64,000 bases of DNA from Steinernema hermaphroditum (GCA_030435675.1 CM059622.1:16492001-16556000), one strand, 5' to 3'. Positions 12,528 to 23,615 are shown, counted from the first letter of the stretch. Notes: generated by a model not told the origin, from the letters alone. Program-made: numbers and translations.

Positions 12528-13752
12528 TCATCGTACGACAATCACTTCTTTGAATTGCCTGTTATCTTCTTCGGGAAGTTGACCTTTCCCTTTCTCTTCG
12601 TTCCACGAAGGCCTTCGACTATCCTGTCCAAATGAATGCTCCAAATCGACATACATTTGGCTCATATAAGGCGATTCTCGAGCTTCAGCCGCCGACCACC
12701 GTACTTTTTCGTCCAACAGCAGCATTGCCCTGCAGGTCTCATACAGTACCGGATCTTCTTGCATCAATTTCGAGAACTGTTTGTCGTTTTCTGGCTCCTC
12801 GCACCAAGATCTATAGTGCTGATTCACTTGCAACGGCTCTGTCCACGGAACTGCTCCGATAGCCATGTTTAGTATGACAAAGCCAAGGGCCCAGACGTCG
12901 TCCTTTGTGCCACTAAAACAGGAGATCCGTTTAGATTACTGTAACTCAAATACCGCATACTTACAATGTGAATTTGCGATTCCATTTTTCCGGTGTAAAG
13001 TACATCCTCGTTCCTTGATAAGTGGAACTTTTGATCTCTTTTCCATTGCGCCTCCTGATGGGTCTCGCCACGCCGAAATCGCAAATTTTCACCGTTTCCG
13101 GACCAGAGAAGACGACATTGTCGGGCTTAAGATCGCCATGGACGAAGCCGCTGTCGTGGATGAAGGCGACGGCACTGATCAGCTGACAGCCGATCGTATG
13201 TCGAAGTTTAGGTGTGCGCGTCTTGGCTGTGTTGATGATGAAGGCCACCAGGTCCTCGTGGGCGGCATATTCCATCAAGAAGAAGTGCAACTTGTGAAGT
13301 TCGTCTTCTTGATGCTTGAGTAAACAAACAATGTTCTCATGCTTAAGCTTGGTCCAGGCAATGTACTCGTTCTGGATCTTGACAAAGTCGCTGCGATCCT
13401 TTTCTCGCAAGGTCTTTACAGCCAAAGCGTCCCCACATTCACTGGTCATCAAGTAGACTGTTCCGAAGGCGCCAGAGCCAACGAGGCGATCCTTGTGGAA
13501 GTTCTTGCCTTTGTAGTAGAGGCTAAGGGGAGGGACGACGCCCCTCAAGCGTGCAGGAAGCTGGTCGTCTTCTGGGGTACTCTCCTTCTTATTTCGGTGG
13601 ATGATGCAAGAAGAAGTTAGTGGGGAGATCTTCTTCGAATGAACTTTTTTCGCTTTTCCTTTTTCGGAATCGGAGACGACGGATGGGCGGATCTGGAAGA
13701 AGTTCTTGATACGATTGATGAGGGAACGTGGTGAGTTCTTTTTGGACAGCAT
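12528..13752 (-). CDS. Protein kinase (Ser/Thr type)
   Basis: Two exons (13752-12965 and 12912-12528) give 390 residues. The start at 13752 follows CTTTCAG-ATCTCCTACA-ATG. A basic N-terminal region of about 80 residues precedes the kinase domain. Visible motifs: glycine loop GSGAFGTVY at 92-100, VAIK-like lysine K113 in AVKTL, catalytic loop HGDLKPDNVV at 205-214, DFG at 225-227, PEKW in place of APE, and DDVWALG for subdomain IX. The catalytic loop has HGD instead of HRD; the catalytic Asp is kept, so activity is likely. The C-terminal about 60 residues are charged. Lys after HGDL favours Ser/Thr specificity. The cellular role cannot be read from the sequence. An antisense frame over the same DNA is a shadow. 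Confidence 0.85.
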
Positions 13753-14105
13753 TGTAGGAGATCTGAAAGTGAAAGTTTGAAAGGCGTGGAGAACTGAATT
13801 TATCAGGTTCGGTTGGTTTTGGGCGATGCAATAGGACGGAAGCACGAACCGCATCGGTTTGAGAGAAACACGGATTTAACCCATCGACTGCTATCAGATA
13901 TTTTTCACTTGCGATTTCATGGTTAGACAAGTACTGCCACTTTGCAGGTTAAACTGTTTTATCAAACAAACGTTGAAATGTTCCCCGGTAGGGAAACGGG
14001 TCTGTATAGTGTGTATACACTTTTCTTTCCAACTAGTTACTAGTAATGTTACTGGGTAACCATAAGAATTATTTGGGATATACGGTGCTTATAATGTACG
14101 GTACT
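13753..14105. other. Intergenic region upstream of the kinase
   Basis: About 350 bp expected to hold the kinase promoter. No distinct motif or gene is seen. Confidence 0.35.
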
Positions 14106-14165
14106 TCATGTTAGGTAGCTCATCTAATAGCTGTAAAAGGGGTACATGCTCCTTACGTTACTTAT

Positions 14166-14287
14166 TATCCCTCTCTTGCGATCGGGACTCCAAAAATTGA
14201 GATAAACTCATAAAGTGAGTCGACGCACGGAATTCTTTAGTAAAAGGCGAAAGAATTTCTCGGTTAACTGCGTCGACTCCAGAGACT
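14166..14287 (-). ncRNA. U5 spliceosomal snRNA, copy 1
   Basis: The minus strand contains the invariant U5 loop 1, CGCCTTTTACTAAAG, flanked by the pairing arms TTCTTT/AAAGAA, then the Sm site AATTTTTGGAG and a 3' stem-loop TCCCGATCGCAAGAGAGGGA. The 5' end is placed at AGTCTCTGG by analogy with AUACUCUGG of other U5 RNAs, 55 bases downstream of the conserved promoter motif. The 3' end is approximate. U5 holds the exon ends during splicing as part of the tri-snRNP. Copy 2 is at 18875-18996. Confidence 0.93.
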
Positions 14288-14341
14288 AACGACCGCTTCT
14301 CTTCGACCCACCCCACTCAACTACGACCGTCGCTACGGCGC

Positions 14342-14371
14342 GGTGTGACATGTCCACGGCAGAGAAGGCAG
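14342..14371 (-). promoter_or_regulatory. snRNA proximal sequence element (U5 copy 1)
   Basis: On the minus strand the motif is CTGCCTTCTCTGCCGTGGAC, then ATGTCACACC. It lies 55-84 bp upstream of the U5 5' end. The same motif at the same distance precedes all four snRNA genes here, as expected for the PSE that recruits the SNAPc complex. Confidence 0.8.
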
Positions 14372-14537
14372 AGAAAAAGCTCGTGTTGACTTTTTTAGCT
14401 TAGCAAAAGGGAACATTGCCGTTCAAGTCAAAAGTATGCCTGTTTGAAAACATCAACCTTTGCTCGAGGAACAAATTGCACAACAAAGGGAAAGCCGGTA
14501 ATCATTTGCTCCCCCTACCAACATTGAATGATTTATA

Positions 14538-14700
14538 CGGGGAAGCGCGAACGCTGTCCCCTGACGCAAAAATTTAGCTGTTGGCCAACTCCAACTCGGA
14601 GCTGCCACACGGGTCAGCCGGGAGCGAAAGTGCAATGTCCCAGCCTCGCCATGGATTCCCCGCCTTGCTGATCACGGGGAGATCCCAGCCAGGTAAGTTT
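14538..14700 (-). ncRNA. U1 spliceosomal snRNA, copy 1
   Basis: The minus strand starts AAACTTACCTGGCTGGG; ACTTACCT is the sequence that pairs with 5' splice sites. It continues with the stem-loop 2 landmark ACATTGCACT (U1A-type loop), the GCTGACC segment, the Sm site AATTTTTG and a 3' stem GGGGACAGCG...CGCTTCCCC. The length of 163 nt matches the family (164 in human). The nematode-type AAA start agrees with C. elegans U1. Copy 2 is at 19249-19411. Confidence 0.96.
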
Positions 14701-14753
14701 ATGAGCCGTCCATCGTCGACCTTTCATTTCGGATTCAACCGTGCCATTGCATC

Positions 14754-14782
14754 GGTGCGACGCGTCTACGACAGAGAAGGCA
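14754..14782 (-). promoter_or_regulatory. snRNA proximal sequence element (U1 copy 1)
   Basis: CTGCCTTCTCTGTCGTAGAC followed by GCGTCGCACC on the minus strand, 54-82 bp upstream of U1. It is the same motif as upstream of both U5 genes. Confidence 0.8.
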
Positions 14783-14795
14783 GAAAAAGGGCAGT

Positions 14796-16356
14796 CTGCG
14801 TCTACCATGAAAGGTCTATGTCTCCTGCACAATTTCACACGCAACAGTTCTTTGAATTTGAAGAGGGAAGATGGAGGAAACAAGAGAAGTTATAGTAAGA
14901 CATTTACGTCCGATGTTTATTTTAAAATGGATCTATTGATCTAATGAAGTCCGAAATGAGTCCAGATCAGCTCGCAGATCTCACGTTCAAGATTCAAAGT
15001 TAAAGATTCAATATCCAAAAAATTATGATATATCTGACTGCGATTATCATTGAAATACAAATTTTAGAACAATTGGACACATCGCACCGTCAAAGAAAAG
15101 ATTATACAGCACATCGGTACGCGTTGTTTCTTTGGGGACCGAATACATATTTATGCACATGGCAGCACACGGCGAAAACAACGTCTGGCACCTTTTGTAG
15201 TTATGATTACTCACGATTGTTTACGTCTATTTATCTGCTATGCTACCTGTTTTGCAGATATTTGCAGCAGAACACACAGCTAATGTCAAAATAGCGCTTT
15301 ATGAGTACACGTTTCATGTCGTCTCGACGTGGGAGGCGAAGAGGGCACGGTCACAGTGTCTGTGACGCCAAAGGAAAGGACATACTGCTGTGCAGCATGG
15401 ACACAAACAAGGCTGTTGTGCAGACAAGAAGAAGTTCATCTACTAAGGGGTACAGTAGTAAACACTTAGAATATAGTCTCTGCATAACGATACGGACTGG
15501 ATAGGCAGGAAGAGTTGCCCTTTCGCGTACTGGCCAAAAAATTTCACTCAGGACATAGTTCCTTGAAAACCTTAAAAAACCCTATACTATGAATCAAAAT
15601 ATGGTAAGCGGAGAACACGGCGTCGCCCCGACTGGCACTGCCTCGACGATGACGACAGTTCAAAACAAGAAAGACGGTAGAGGCTGTCTGGCAGACAGAC
15701 ACTTCCTCCGCCGATCGCATTCCTCAGCGCTCGCAAAACCATCTGCGATCGCCGCCGTCTCTAGAGGGCAAACCAAAAAAAGCGATCGGCGACCGTCGCG
15801 GCGGCACGGCGATCAACAACAACGTCGCCATTGTTTCTTTCGCATTTTCGAAAAGACGGTGATTTGACAAGAGTTACATTATTTGATGAAGAGCAGTTTT
15901 GAAATTTGAAGAGCTTGTTACTCGGAATGTCCATCGTGGTGCTTGATTGTCGCCCACAAATCGATTACATTCAACTGTTTACGTCTGTTTATGTTATATT
16001 TACAGCACAACACTGCGCACAGCTAGATCGATAAACAAGATATTTCGCTTGAAGATAGATGGTTCAGTAGCCAAGTTTCATCCGTGCATGATGAGTAAAG
16101 TAAATTAAAGGATCCTTACGTAGTGTATTCAATGTTCCAACCCAATATAACGCTTATAAATATCGCGCTTATGTGTGCGAAACAAGTCAAGTTATTCAGT
16201 CGGAGGGAGAATGGAAGGGTGTGTCGGTTCAGTGGTTTGGATCTCCCCAGGATGATCTCCCTTGGAGCTCTACATTGCCTCAAATGCAGAGAGACCGATT
16301 CAGCCACATACATAGGTCTTTGCAAAAATCAACGTTTCAACATCAAACAAAAACGT
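14796..16356. other. Intergenic, 1.5 kb
   Basis: No supported gene. A short stretch (GTTTACGTCTATTTATCTGC...TTTGCAG, about 15215-15285) recurs in diverged form at 15970-16030, so the interval contains a small duplication. A GC-rich patch with GCGATCG palindromes lies at 15700-15850; its frames are open in several phases and I do not call a gene. Confidence 0.4.
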
Positions 16357-18612
16357 TTATTTCTTAACAGTTGAGCCGTTATGAAAGATTTCATTCAGGA
16401 TTTGGAAATGATCCCTGGTGAGGTCGGCGGCTTTACTGTTCGGCTGGATCCTTTTCTTCGTTTTTCTGAAACACCTTCTTCGTAAAACTACACTTTTAAG
16501 ATCGTCAACATACTTGTTTTGACTCACTTTCCAAATGACCAAAAATGGAAGCACACAGTTGTAGATGACATAAATGTCAAAAGCGACTTGGAAGTCTTCG
16601 ATGACCGTTGGCGACGCCCAGAAGAGAAGCGAGACGTTGACAACGGTGCCCACGATGATGAAGCCGCAATGCGCAAATGCGAGTTGGAGGACGTTGTAGA
16701 GGGATTCGAGGTTCTCCTCCACCTAGAATATGAGTGTGTAAATGGAAAACAGTGCATTTTATGAGCTTTTGAAAGTGTTGTCTATCCCTATCCCAAAGCT
16801 CTCCGCTCAGCTGCCCAAATCGAAAATATGTTGTTTCAGTCCCTGGGGGTGCCATATAATAAATGTTAAAGTGGGGATTTGACCGTTTTGACCGCGAGTG
16901 AACGTCTTGAGACCCCTGAGATGGCGGAACAGCGAAAAAATTTTGACATACATGAAGCAGTGGTAAGTCCCACAACGTTTCTTCCAGTGTATTGTACACA
17001 CAGACACAAAAAAGTGCCACTTCTAGGCTGTCCTCCTCCTTGCTATTTTAAGGTGTTTATAGTTCGATTTTTAAAAGAGAATTCCACGTTTGGGCGAATG
17101 CTTTTGTGACGCACAATTTACGTAACATCGACGTTCATAGACCGTTTATTTTTTATGTTGTTTCTGCATGTATTTCATGATTAACCTTTACGTCAACAGG
17201 TCCAAAATTGTAGGGGTGATGTAAAACAATGGAGCTCCGGATGCAGCCAGTGATTAGAGCGAGTCCGCAAGCGAGCCCGACAATTGGGATATATAAGAAA
17301 CAAATAGAGAGAAAAGACTTCGAGTCGAAGACTTCCAAGTGGCCCAGAGAAAAAAACAAAATTACGTTTTTTTGAGCACATTTCATGCACTGTTCGAGTT
17401 GCTTCGATAACCAATATCAAGCGATAAGGAGGCCGCTTTTACTCCACCAAAAAGTGCTTTGAAGATTACTCAAAAAAGGGGTAATGTAAACGTTGTTTTA
17501 AAATGTTATCTATTGTCGGCAGACTTGTTCCGATCACTGGATGCGGTTACTTATGCTACCGCGCTGAATTAACGTTGACCATTGCAATGTATTGTACTTT
17601 GGGTCCTGAACGGAAAATAAACAACATTACGTTGTTGCCCGATGACACTGTCAGATTACGACGTTCAATGTTTCTGTTTATTGTCGGTCACAATCCAGAC
17701 ATTTTTCCAATTTTGGTCTCGCTCGAAAGTGAGATGCAGAACTTATAAATCAGCCATTGAAAAAAAAAAAAAAATCGTATACACCGTACTTGATACTTAT
17801 ATGTCAAAGTAGCTGTGATCCTCGTGCTTTGATTCTTCCATCTTCTATTCCTCAAGAACAATGCGATGAACAACATCACATTTGTCAGTTCCACGCCGAT
17901 CAATGCGATAAGTCCCTAAAACAAGGCAATCGACCTAACATCTTAGGCACTTGAGCTCACCACTTGCTGTACAGTTTCGGGTATGAAGCCAAGAGTAGTG
18001 GAGGCGGCCCAGTCCCCCGGTTTCGTGTGCATGAACATGTAGAAAGTTTTAGCGCAAGCCAGGATTACGGTAATTATAGAAAGTATCCGACTTGGATAAG
18101 TGCGTCGGTACTTCTCATAGCTTTTGGCATAGACTGTCGCGAAGGTACGTTCAAGGCCAAGACAGGTGAGGTTCAAGCCAAGCGCGTTTATGAAGAACAC
18201 CTCCGGGAGTTTCAGCCAGGCAGCGACATGTCCCGGCAGGAGCGGGATGGGGCAATCCTGAAACGTTATATTGGCGTGTGGGCTAGCGATCGAAACGTTA
18301 CTCTATCATCGACCCTGATAAAAAGAAGCCTGACGGCGTCGGATCCATCTATGAGGAAGAAGTTGATACAGGCGAACAAGTTGTAGTAGAAGTGGTTTTT
18401 GATCAAGATTTGCGCATTGGGATGGTACTTTTTGGTAATTCGCTGAAATGCCACAGTTGTTTTGTTGAAGATTGGAAGTGAGTCACCTCCGTCTTGAGGA
18501 CGTATACAATGGCTCCTGCGGACACAGCGCTAAGTACCACTCGAAATGTAAGGAAGGAGAGAACAGCTGTTTGGTTGGAGAAGTGGAGGGCTAGGGTGCA
18601 TGGTGTGTCCAT
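16357..18612 (-). CDS. Sre/Sra-superfamily 7TM chemoreceptor
   Basis: Five exons (18612-18487, 18442-18302, 18257-17961, 17915-17790, 16722-16357) give 351 residues. The start follows TTGCAG-ACCTTTACC-ATG, a trans-splice acceptor. Landmarks: RITKKYHPNAQILIK, DAVRLLFIR, INALGLNLTCLGLERTFATVY with YEKYRRTY, TLTYKYQ, VEENLESLYNVLQLAFAHC, and DHFQILNEIF near the C-terminus. First-, second- and third-exon boundaries have the same positions and phases as the paralogues at 7.6, 27 and 36 kb. The intron present near the C-terminus of the others (phase 2) appears absent: the last exon reads straight through KVSQNKYVDDLK; an alternative spliced form cannot be excluded. Intron 4 is 1.07 kb and has gained unrelated sequence. 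Confidence 0.8.
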
Positions 18613-18874
18613 GGTAAAGGTCTGCAAGGAATGGGGTTTAGAAAGCTAGGATCATATTAGATTTTATTCAAAAACGGACAATCTTCCAACACTATCACTT
18701 CCAGGTATGAAATGAATAGAGAAACATATTTGCATAGGGAAAGCAAAAGTAAACAGACCCAACGCTTCGATTATCTGGATATGTTAGAGCAATTATTTGG
18801 GACACTGTTCTCATTCATGTTAGGTAGTTCATGTAATAGCTTTAAAAGGGTTACATACTCCTTATGTTACTTAT

Positions 18875-18996
18875 TATCCCTCTCTTGCGATCGGGACTCC
18901 AAAAATTGAGATAAACTCATAAAGTGAGTCGACGCACGGAATTCTTTAGTAAAAGGCGAAAGAATTTCTCGGTTAACTGCGTCGACTCCAGAGACT
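18875..18996 (-). ncRNA. U5 spliceosomal snRNA, copy 2
   Basis: Carries the same loop 1 (CGCCTTTTACTAAAG), Sm site (AATTTTTGGAG) and 3' stem-loop as copy 1; the body from 5' end to 3' stem appears identical. Its promoter motif is 55-84 bp upstream. Confidence 0.93.
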
Positions 18997-19050
18997 GACG
19001 ACCGCTTCTCTCCGATCGACGCCATGCAAAAGCGATCGTCGCTGCGGCGC

Positions 19051-19080
19051 GGTGTGATATGTCCACGACAGAGAAGACAG
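19051..19080 (-). promoter_or_regulatory. snRNA proximal sequence element (U5 copy 2)
   Basis: CTGTCTTCTCTGTCGTGGAC followed by ATATCACACC on the minus strand, with the same spacing to U5 as in copy 1. Confidence 0.78.
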
Positions 19081-19248
19081 AGAAAAAGCTCGTGCTGACT
19101 TTTTTTTTGCTTAGCAAAAGGGAACATTGCCGTTCAAGTCAAAAGTATGCCTGTTTCAAAACATCAACCTTTGCTCGAGGAACAAATTGCACAACAAAGG
19201 GAAAGCCGGCAATCATTTGCTCCCCCTACCAACATTGAATGATTTATA

Positions 19249-19411
19249 CGGGGAAGCGCGAACGCTGTCCCCTGACGCAAAAATTTAGCTGTTGGCCAAC
19301 TCCAACTCGGAGCTGCCACACGGGTCAGCCGGGAGCGAAAGTGCAATGTCCCAGCCTCGCCATGGATTCCCCGCCTTGCTGATCGCGGGGAGATCCCAGC
19401 CAGGTAAGTTT
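19249..19411 (-). ncRNA. U1 spliceosomal snRNA, copy 2
   Basis: A 163-nt U1 differing from copy 1 by very few bases (for example GATCGCGGGG for GATCACGGGG on the plus strand, at the loop-1 region). The splice-site pairing sequence, ATTGCACT loop, Sm site and 3' stem are all intact. Confidence 0.95.
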
Positions 19412-19464
19412 ATGAGCCGTCCATCGCCGACCTTTCCTTTCGGATTCAACCGTGTCATTGCATC

Positions 19465-19494
19465 GGTGCGACACGTCCACGACAGAGAAGGCAG
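19465..19494 (-). promoter_or_regulatory. snRNA proximal sequence element (U1 copy 2)
   Basis: CTGCCTTCTCTGTCGTGGAC followed by GTGTCGCACC on the minus strand, 54-83 bp upstream of U1 copy 2. Confidence 0.78.
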
Positions 19495-20934
19495 AGAAAG
19501 GGCATACTGTGCCGGACTGTGCATACTGCTACTGGGCTAATGGTATCATCTATTTATTCTACAAATCTGTCTTAAGATCGCGTCAGAAGAATGTGTAGAA
19601 ATGTTTCAAAAGCGCAAAAAAAGCTAAAAAGATGAAGAACCAAAACGGATGAGTTGAAAACAGTTGAAAGATCGGAGCTCATCCATCGGCCTAGAAAGGA
19701 GCGCTTAAGCGTCAAATCTCCAAAATACCATAGTGTACGGCACTTTCGGGCACAAAAGAGGCGCAGACCAGAGAGCTGGCGACTGCGTCACGACGCGGAC
19801 AATGGCAGCTTAACGAAAAAGACGCGTTCGTTTCGGAACGCCCGAAAACAAGGCGGGTGACAGGGCCGTAATCTCCGTTGGGAGGGTTGAAAATAACGCG
19901 TTACGTAACAGCGTCGCTACTTAACAAAGGTTGTTTTGGTGCAGCGGCATTTGGAAGAAATAAGGCTGAGCAATGTAACAATGAGAGATCATCCAAAAAT
20001 AGATATACATGTACGCTTATATTATATCCTAGAAAATGGGAGTCGGTCTCACGAAACAGGCGCTTTGTTATCGTAACCTAAAATGTTGAATTCCTGCTAT
20101 TCTCGACATTCAGTCAACTCTCAAATTTACGTATTAAACATAGAAATAAAAACATAGATCCCTTGGGGGCTTACTGCGTTGAAAAACACAAACAGGTGTT
20201 CCGATAAGGACTCGGCGTTACAAATATTTGTTTCTGTCCTATGTCTTAGATCTATGGCAATGTTGTCTATACGGTATGACGACTGAAAAAGTGATTGGTG
20301 AAAGATTGGTGCTATAGACAGTAACCACAAGGACAGTGCTGCGATCATTCAAATCATACTGATCTGCAGGCACAGTCAAATAGCAGTGTATGACACTTTG
20401 GAACACAAGACAAGGCCCAGTTAGCAGCAACAGCTTACTATCGCTGGGGTTACCTTGATTGCATCACGAATTAATAAATTAAAAGTACAGCGAATGTACA
20501 AAGCTCGTGAAATCATGCGAAAATGATGTAAAGTGCAGCATTAGTATATCAGTTTGTGTCATTATCTGTTGCTGTCCAATTTCCCTTTGAACTCTCTTAG
20601 CGCTAACCGATCGTAAATCGACTTTCCTTTCTGCAGTTTACTACCACCTAAGCCAACGATTTCAATAGAACAATCTGGGTTGTTTTGAGCTGCTCATGAA
20701 TAAAGCTAAAAATTCACACTTGATTGAATAGCCTCCATGAATAGGTTGTAGGAAGATTGAGCACGGGAAAATTCAGCCATAGAAAATTCAGCCCTGGAAT
20801 CTTTATCCCTAGGCATAGTCCTAAACCGGAGCCTAAGCCCCCCCTTTGAGGCTTATCATTTCATCAACTAAATGGATTGCAAGGAAATCAACTAAAAGAT
20901 GGCATGCGTTCGACAGTATTAACCACTAATGGCT

Positions 20935-21133
20935 CTTTCACAAGGTGCCCTTACCGGCGCCGTCTCCGTCTCCGTCACCGGCGCCGGCACCGTTTTGCAT
21001 GTGAACAGCTGCCGGCGCCGTCACCGTCGCCGTCACCGTTCTGTGTTCACGTTGCCACCGGCGCCGGCGCCTTTTCACATACAAGACGGTGCCGGTGACG
21101 GTGACGGCGACGGAGACGGCGACCTTGTGAAAG
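20935..21133. repeat. GC-rich foldback element
   Basis: CTTTCACAAGG at 20935 is the inverse complement of CCTTGTGAAAG ending at 21133. The arms continue as complementary CCGTCTCCGTC.CCGTCACCGGC and GCCGGTGACGG.GACGGCGACGG runs. The inside repeats GGCGCC and GGTGACGG motifs. The frames open across it on both strands are products of this low-complexity composition. It may be a MITE built from a minisatellite. Confidence 0.6.
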
Positions 21134-21759
21134 ATACTTAAACGAAAACATGTCAATACAACAATGGCCAAGAACGACCGCTCACTCAGCGGGCCTCAGA
21201 GAGTGATTGGACCGACTGGACCGATCGCTGGGGACACAAATAAAAGATCACATGTCCATAATCGTTCGAAAATTCATAAAAAAAGCGTCGCACCAGGTGT
21301 ATGGAATAGCTGGTGACGTAAGCAGAAATCGGAGCGACCAGCTAACGCTTGTGCAGTGCTGGAACGGATCGAAAAACAGAAACTGAAGACGAGATATCTG
21401 TCCGAACAAGTTCCATGACAATTACGCGCACTTCTAATCGCAGGTTAGAATCACACACTAACACGCGGTTCGGACTTTATCATTTGTCCAAGAAGTGTCA
21501 CTGAAAGTGCTTGAAACATTAGCTTGCACTTCCAAAATGAGAAAACATTTTTTGCTATTAAATATAGGGTTTACTGTCGAGGGCAGTGCAGACTTGACCT
21601 TACACTGTGTCTAGACGGACATCCAAAACGCCTACTTTTATATGGCATATCATTGAGTTGTTTGTATAAGGAGAACGGTAGCAATCGGTCGATCCAATAA
21701 TTTGATCGGAAACGCCTTTATAAGAAAATCTGAAACTAAAGAGGAAAGCAAGGAAGAGG

Positions 21760-21860
21760 TAAAAAACTTATTTGTCGTAGACCAGACTCAAACCTAGATG
21801 ATCGGTTTCCCAAAATAACACACTCCCAATGTGCTACGCAACCAAAGTCTCTAACAGACT
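21760..21860 (-). repeat. tRNA-like remnant
   Basis: The minus strand shows GTAGCACATTGGGAGTG, resembling a pol III A box, and 35 bases later AGGTTTGAGTCTGG, resembling a B box. No cloverleaf with a good anticodon stem can be drawn, so a SINE or tRNA pseudogene is likelier than a tRNA gene. Confidence 0.35.
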
Positions 21861-22163
21861 CTACCATACCTATATAGTGGTGGCCTAAACCTAGTGAAAT
21901 TTTTAGTAAAAAAAACAGTCCTTGCGTCCATAAGCTATTCTTAAATTTGCGAAAGTTCCAGCCCAATTAGCGTCAAAAAAATCGTCAGACGAATCCCTTG
22001 TCAGTCGGCCCAAGCCCATAATGTCACCGATACCACTAAGCTCATATGTAGGTGGTGCGCTATAACATTATGGACATACCACACATGGTCTGGGCTACTG
22101 TATGGTTCACTATAAGTGCATATAAGTGGTCATATTTATAATAGGAATTGTATTTTTGCGCTC

Positions 22164-22842
22164 CTAGAACGGGGTGGAAACGACAATTTCTAATTTGGAG
22201 TTGTCGAACAAGTGATGATACTTTGAATGGACCGCTTTTCTCAAAGAATCACGAGAAAAGTTCAGGACAATATTGTAACTACTGAGACCACAGTCTACAA
22301 GGTTCGAAAAGATCTCCACGAGAGAATTTAGATGATTAGGGAAGCTTAGATGGCTTTGCATTGCATGATCGTCCCTAAAGGTCATTAAAGATCCAATGAT
22401 GAGACAACGCATACAAGGACAAAATATAGTTTCTCTGTTCGTCTGTGCTCGCCCACACCGACATCTATGAACCACACGGATCGTCTTAACCACATATCTG
22501 TGTGCAAGAAACTGTGGGAACTGCACCTATAACCATTTTTGCATACATTATTTCGACATAGAATAGTACATCTTGTACATATGCATATTTCATATGTTCA
22601 TACGTGTCTACTGGCTGGTATTAAAGATCGTCATCAATGGTCAGTAAAATACTAAGCTTCCGAAAATCTACAAGCTTCAACGAACCTAAAATTGGAGAGA
22701 TTTTCAAAAACGAATCCGAACTGGATGGTCGATCAACACTCAAAGAAAGGAAGCCGTACGCTGAGTAGGACGTAATGACGCCTGTTCTGTTTGCGTCCTC
22801 TTTAATGACCATTTGAATATGGAACTCATCAAAAATAGGCAC
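22164..22842 (-). pseudogene. Possible coding remnant, unknown protein
   Basis: Two neighbouring minus-strand frames have protein-like composition: 22842-22621 (contains DEFHIQMVIKEDANRTG and LGSLKLVDFRKLSIL) and 22526-22164 (contains NHLNSLVEIFSNLVDCG and DSLRKAVHSKYHHLFDNSK). No splice pair joins them convincingly and no family is recognised. They may be exons of a decayed gene. Confidence 0.25.
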
Positions 22843-22891
22843 CTATTTACTAAGCTCTAAATCTGTGCACTTTCGAAAATACCTCGTTTAT

Positions 22892-22937
22892 GACACCTAT
22901 CGATGAGGTCATTCCTACGACCTCATCGATAGGTGTC
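22892..22937. repeat. Perfect 19-bp inverted repeat (hairpin)
   Basis: GACACCTATCGATGAGGTC at 22892-22910 and its exact complement at 22919-22937 are separated by 8 bases (ATTCCTAC). The probability of a perfect 19-bp stem by chance is low. No flanking duplication is obvious. Confidence 0.85.
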
Positions 22938-23524
22938 TTCTTTACATGAGCCTATGAATCTATGACCTTAATCTTCACGTAAAACAGCGAAAAGAAGACA
23001 AAAACAATGACGGTCACGACCCAAGTCTCTCGATGCTGCTATCTAGAGGTATGGCCTCGGTTTTCAATTCCCTTCACCTGTGTAGTGACACATTACATGC
23101 ACCCAATTACAATCTGCAGCTGCTCAAAAAACGGAGACAGTCAAAACAAATACAAGGAGTGCCTGCTTGAATAATCAATGCACAATAGGCTCCCCAACCT
23201 TTAGGCTATTGCCGCCTTTTAAAGGTATTTCCCCCATGAATAAGAGCTTAGAAGTTAAAGGGGATGTGAGCGTTATACGTAGCAGACGCACTGAACTGAA
23301 AACAACAGACTAGACTCCTTTGGATTACTGGCCAAAAACAGGACTGGGGCTGTCGAAGCAGCTGTTCTCATGAAATAAGAAAGTTAAAACAGCACTATTG
23401 TGGCAAAATAAAAACAGAAACGGCAGAGTACTGTAGACATGCGTACTTTTGCACTCTGTTGCTGTGTGGACGTCACGACTGGGTTGAAGTAAACAAAAGA
23501 TGAATTATTTGAGGAATGGCTAAG

Positions 23525-23615
23525 TGAGGATCCAGACCGGCGTCGAACCAACATCAATCGATTACGAACGGAACGCACTCGCAATGAGCCAATCAGACAG
23601 TTGCGTAACTCCTTT
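23525..23615 (-). repeat. SINE-like tRNA-related repeat copy
   Basis: The minus strand reads CAACTGTCTGATTGGCTCATTGCGA then, about 35 bases on, GTTGGTTCGACGCC, matching the core of the family seen at 6.7, 28.5, 29.7 and 34.8 kb. Confidence 0.55.

Larger units (their letters stand above)
14106..14795. repeat. Direct duplication, copy 1 (U5-U1 snRNA unit)
   Basis: A unit of about 690 bp that recurs in the same orientation at 18815-19506, with mainly single-base differences. It holds a U1 and a U5 snRNA gene in tandem on the minus strand, each with its upstream promoter motif. The two units bracket a chemoreceptor gene. Confidence 0.9.
18815..19506. repeat. Direct duplication, copy 2 (U5-U1 snRNA unit)
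   Basis: Same order and orientation as copy 1 at 14106-14795. Differences cluster between the genes (for instance around 19005-19050), while the snRNA bodies are almost unchanged. Confidence 0.9.

Noticed and set aside
13000..13620. Plus-strand frames of 93-152 codons.
   Set aside because: Antisense to the kinase domain.
17153..17420. Hydrophobic minus-strand frame within intron 4 of the 16.4-18.6 kb receptor.
   Set aside because: Does not match any receptor exon and lacks proper splice phases; probably inserted non-coding DNA.
20929..21171. Frames of 70-77 codons on both strands.
   Set aside because: Produced by the GC-rich foldback repeats.
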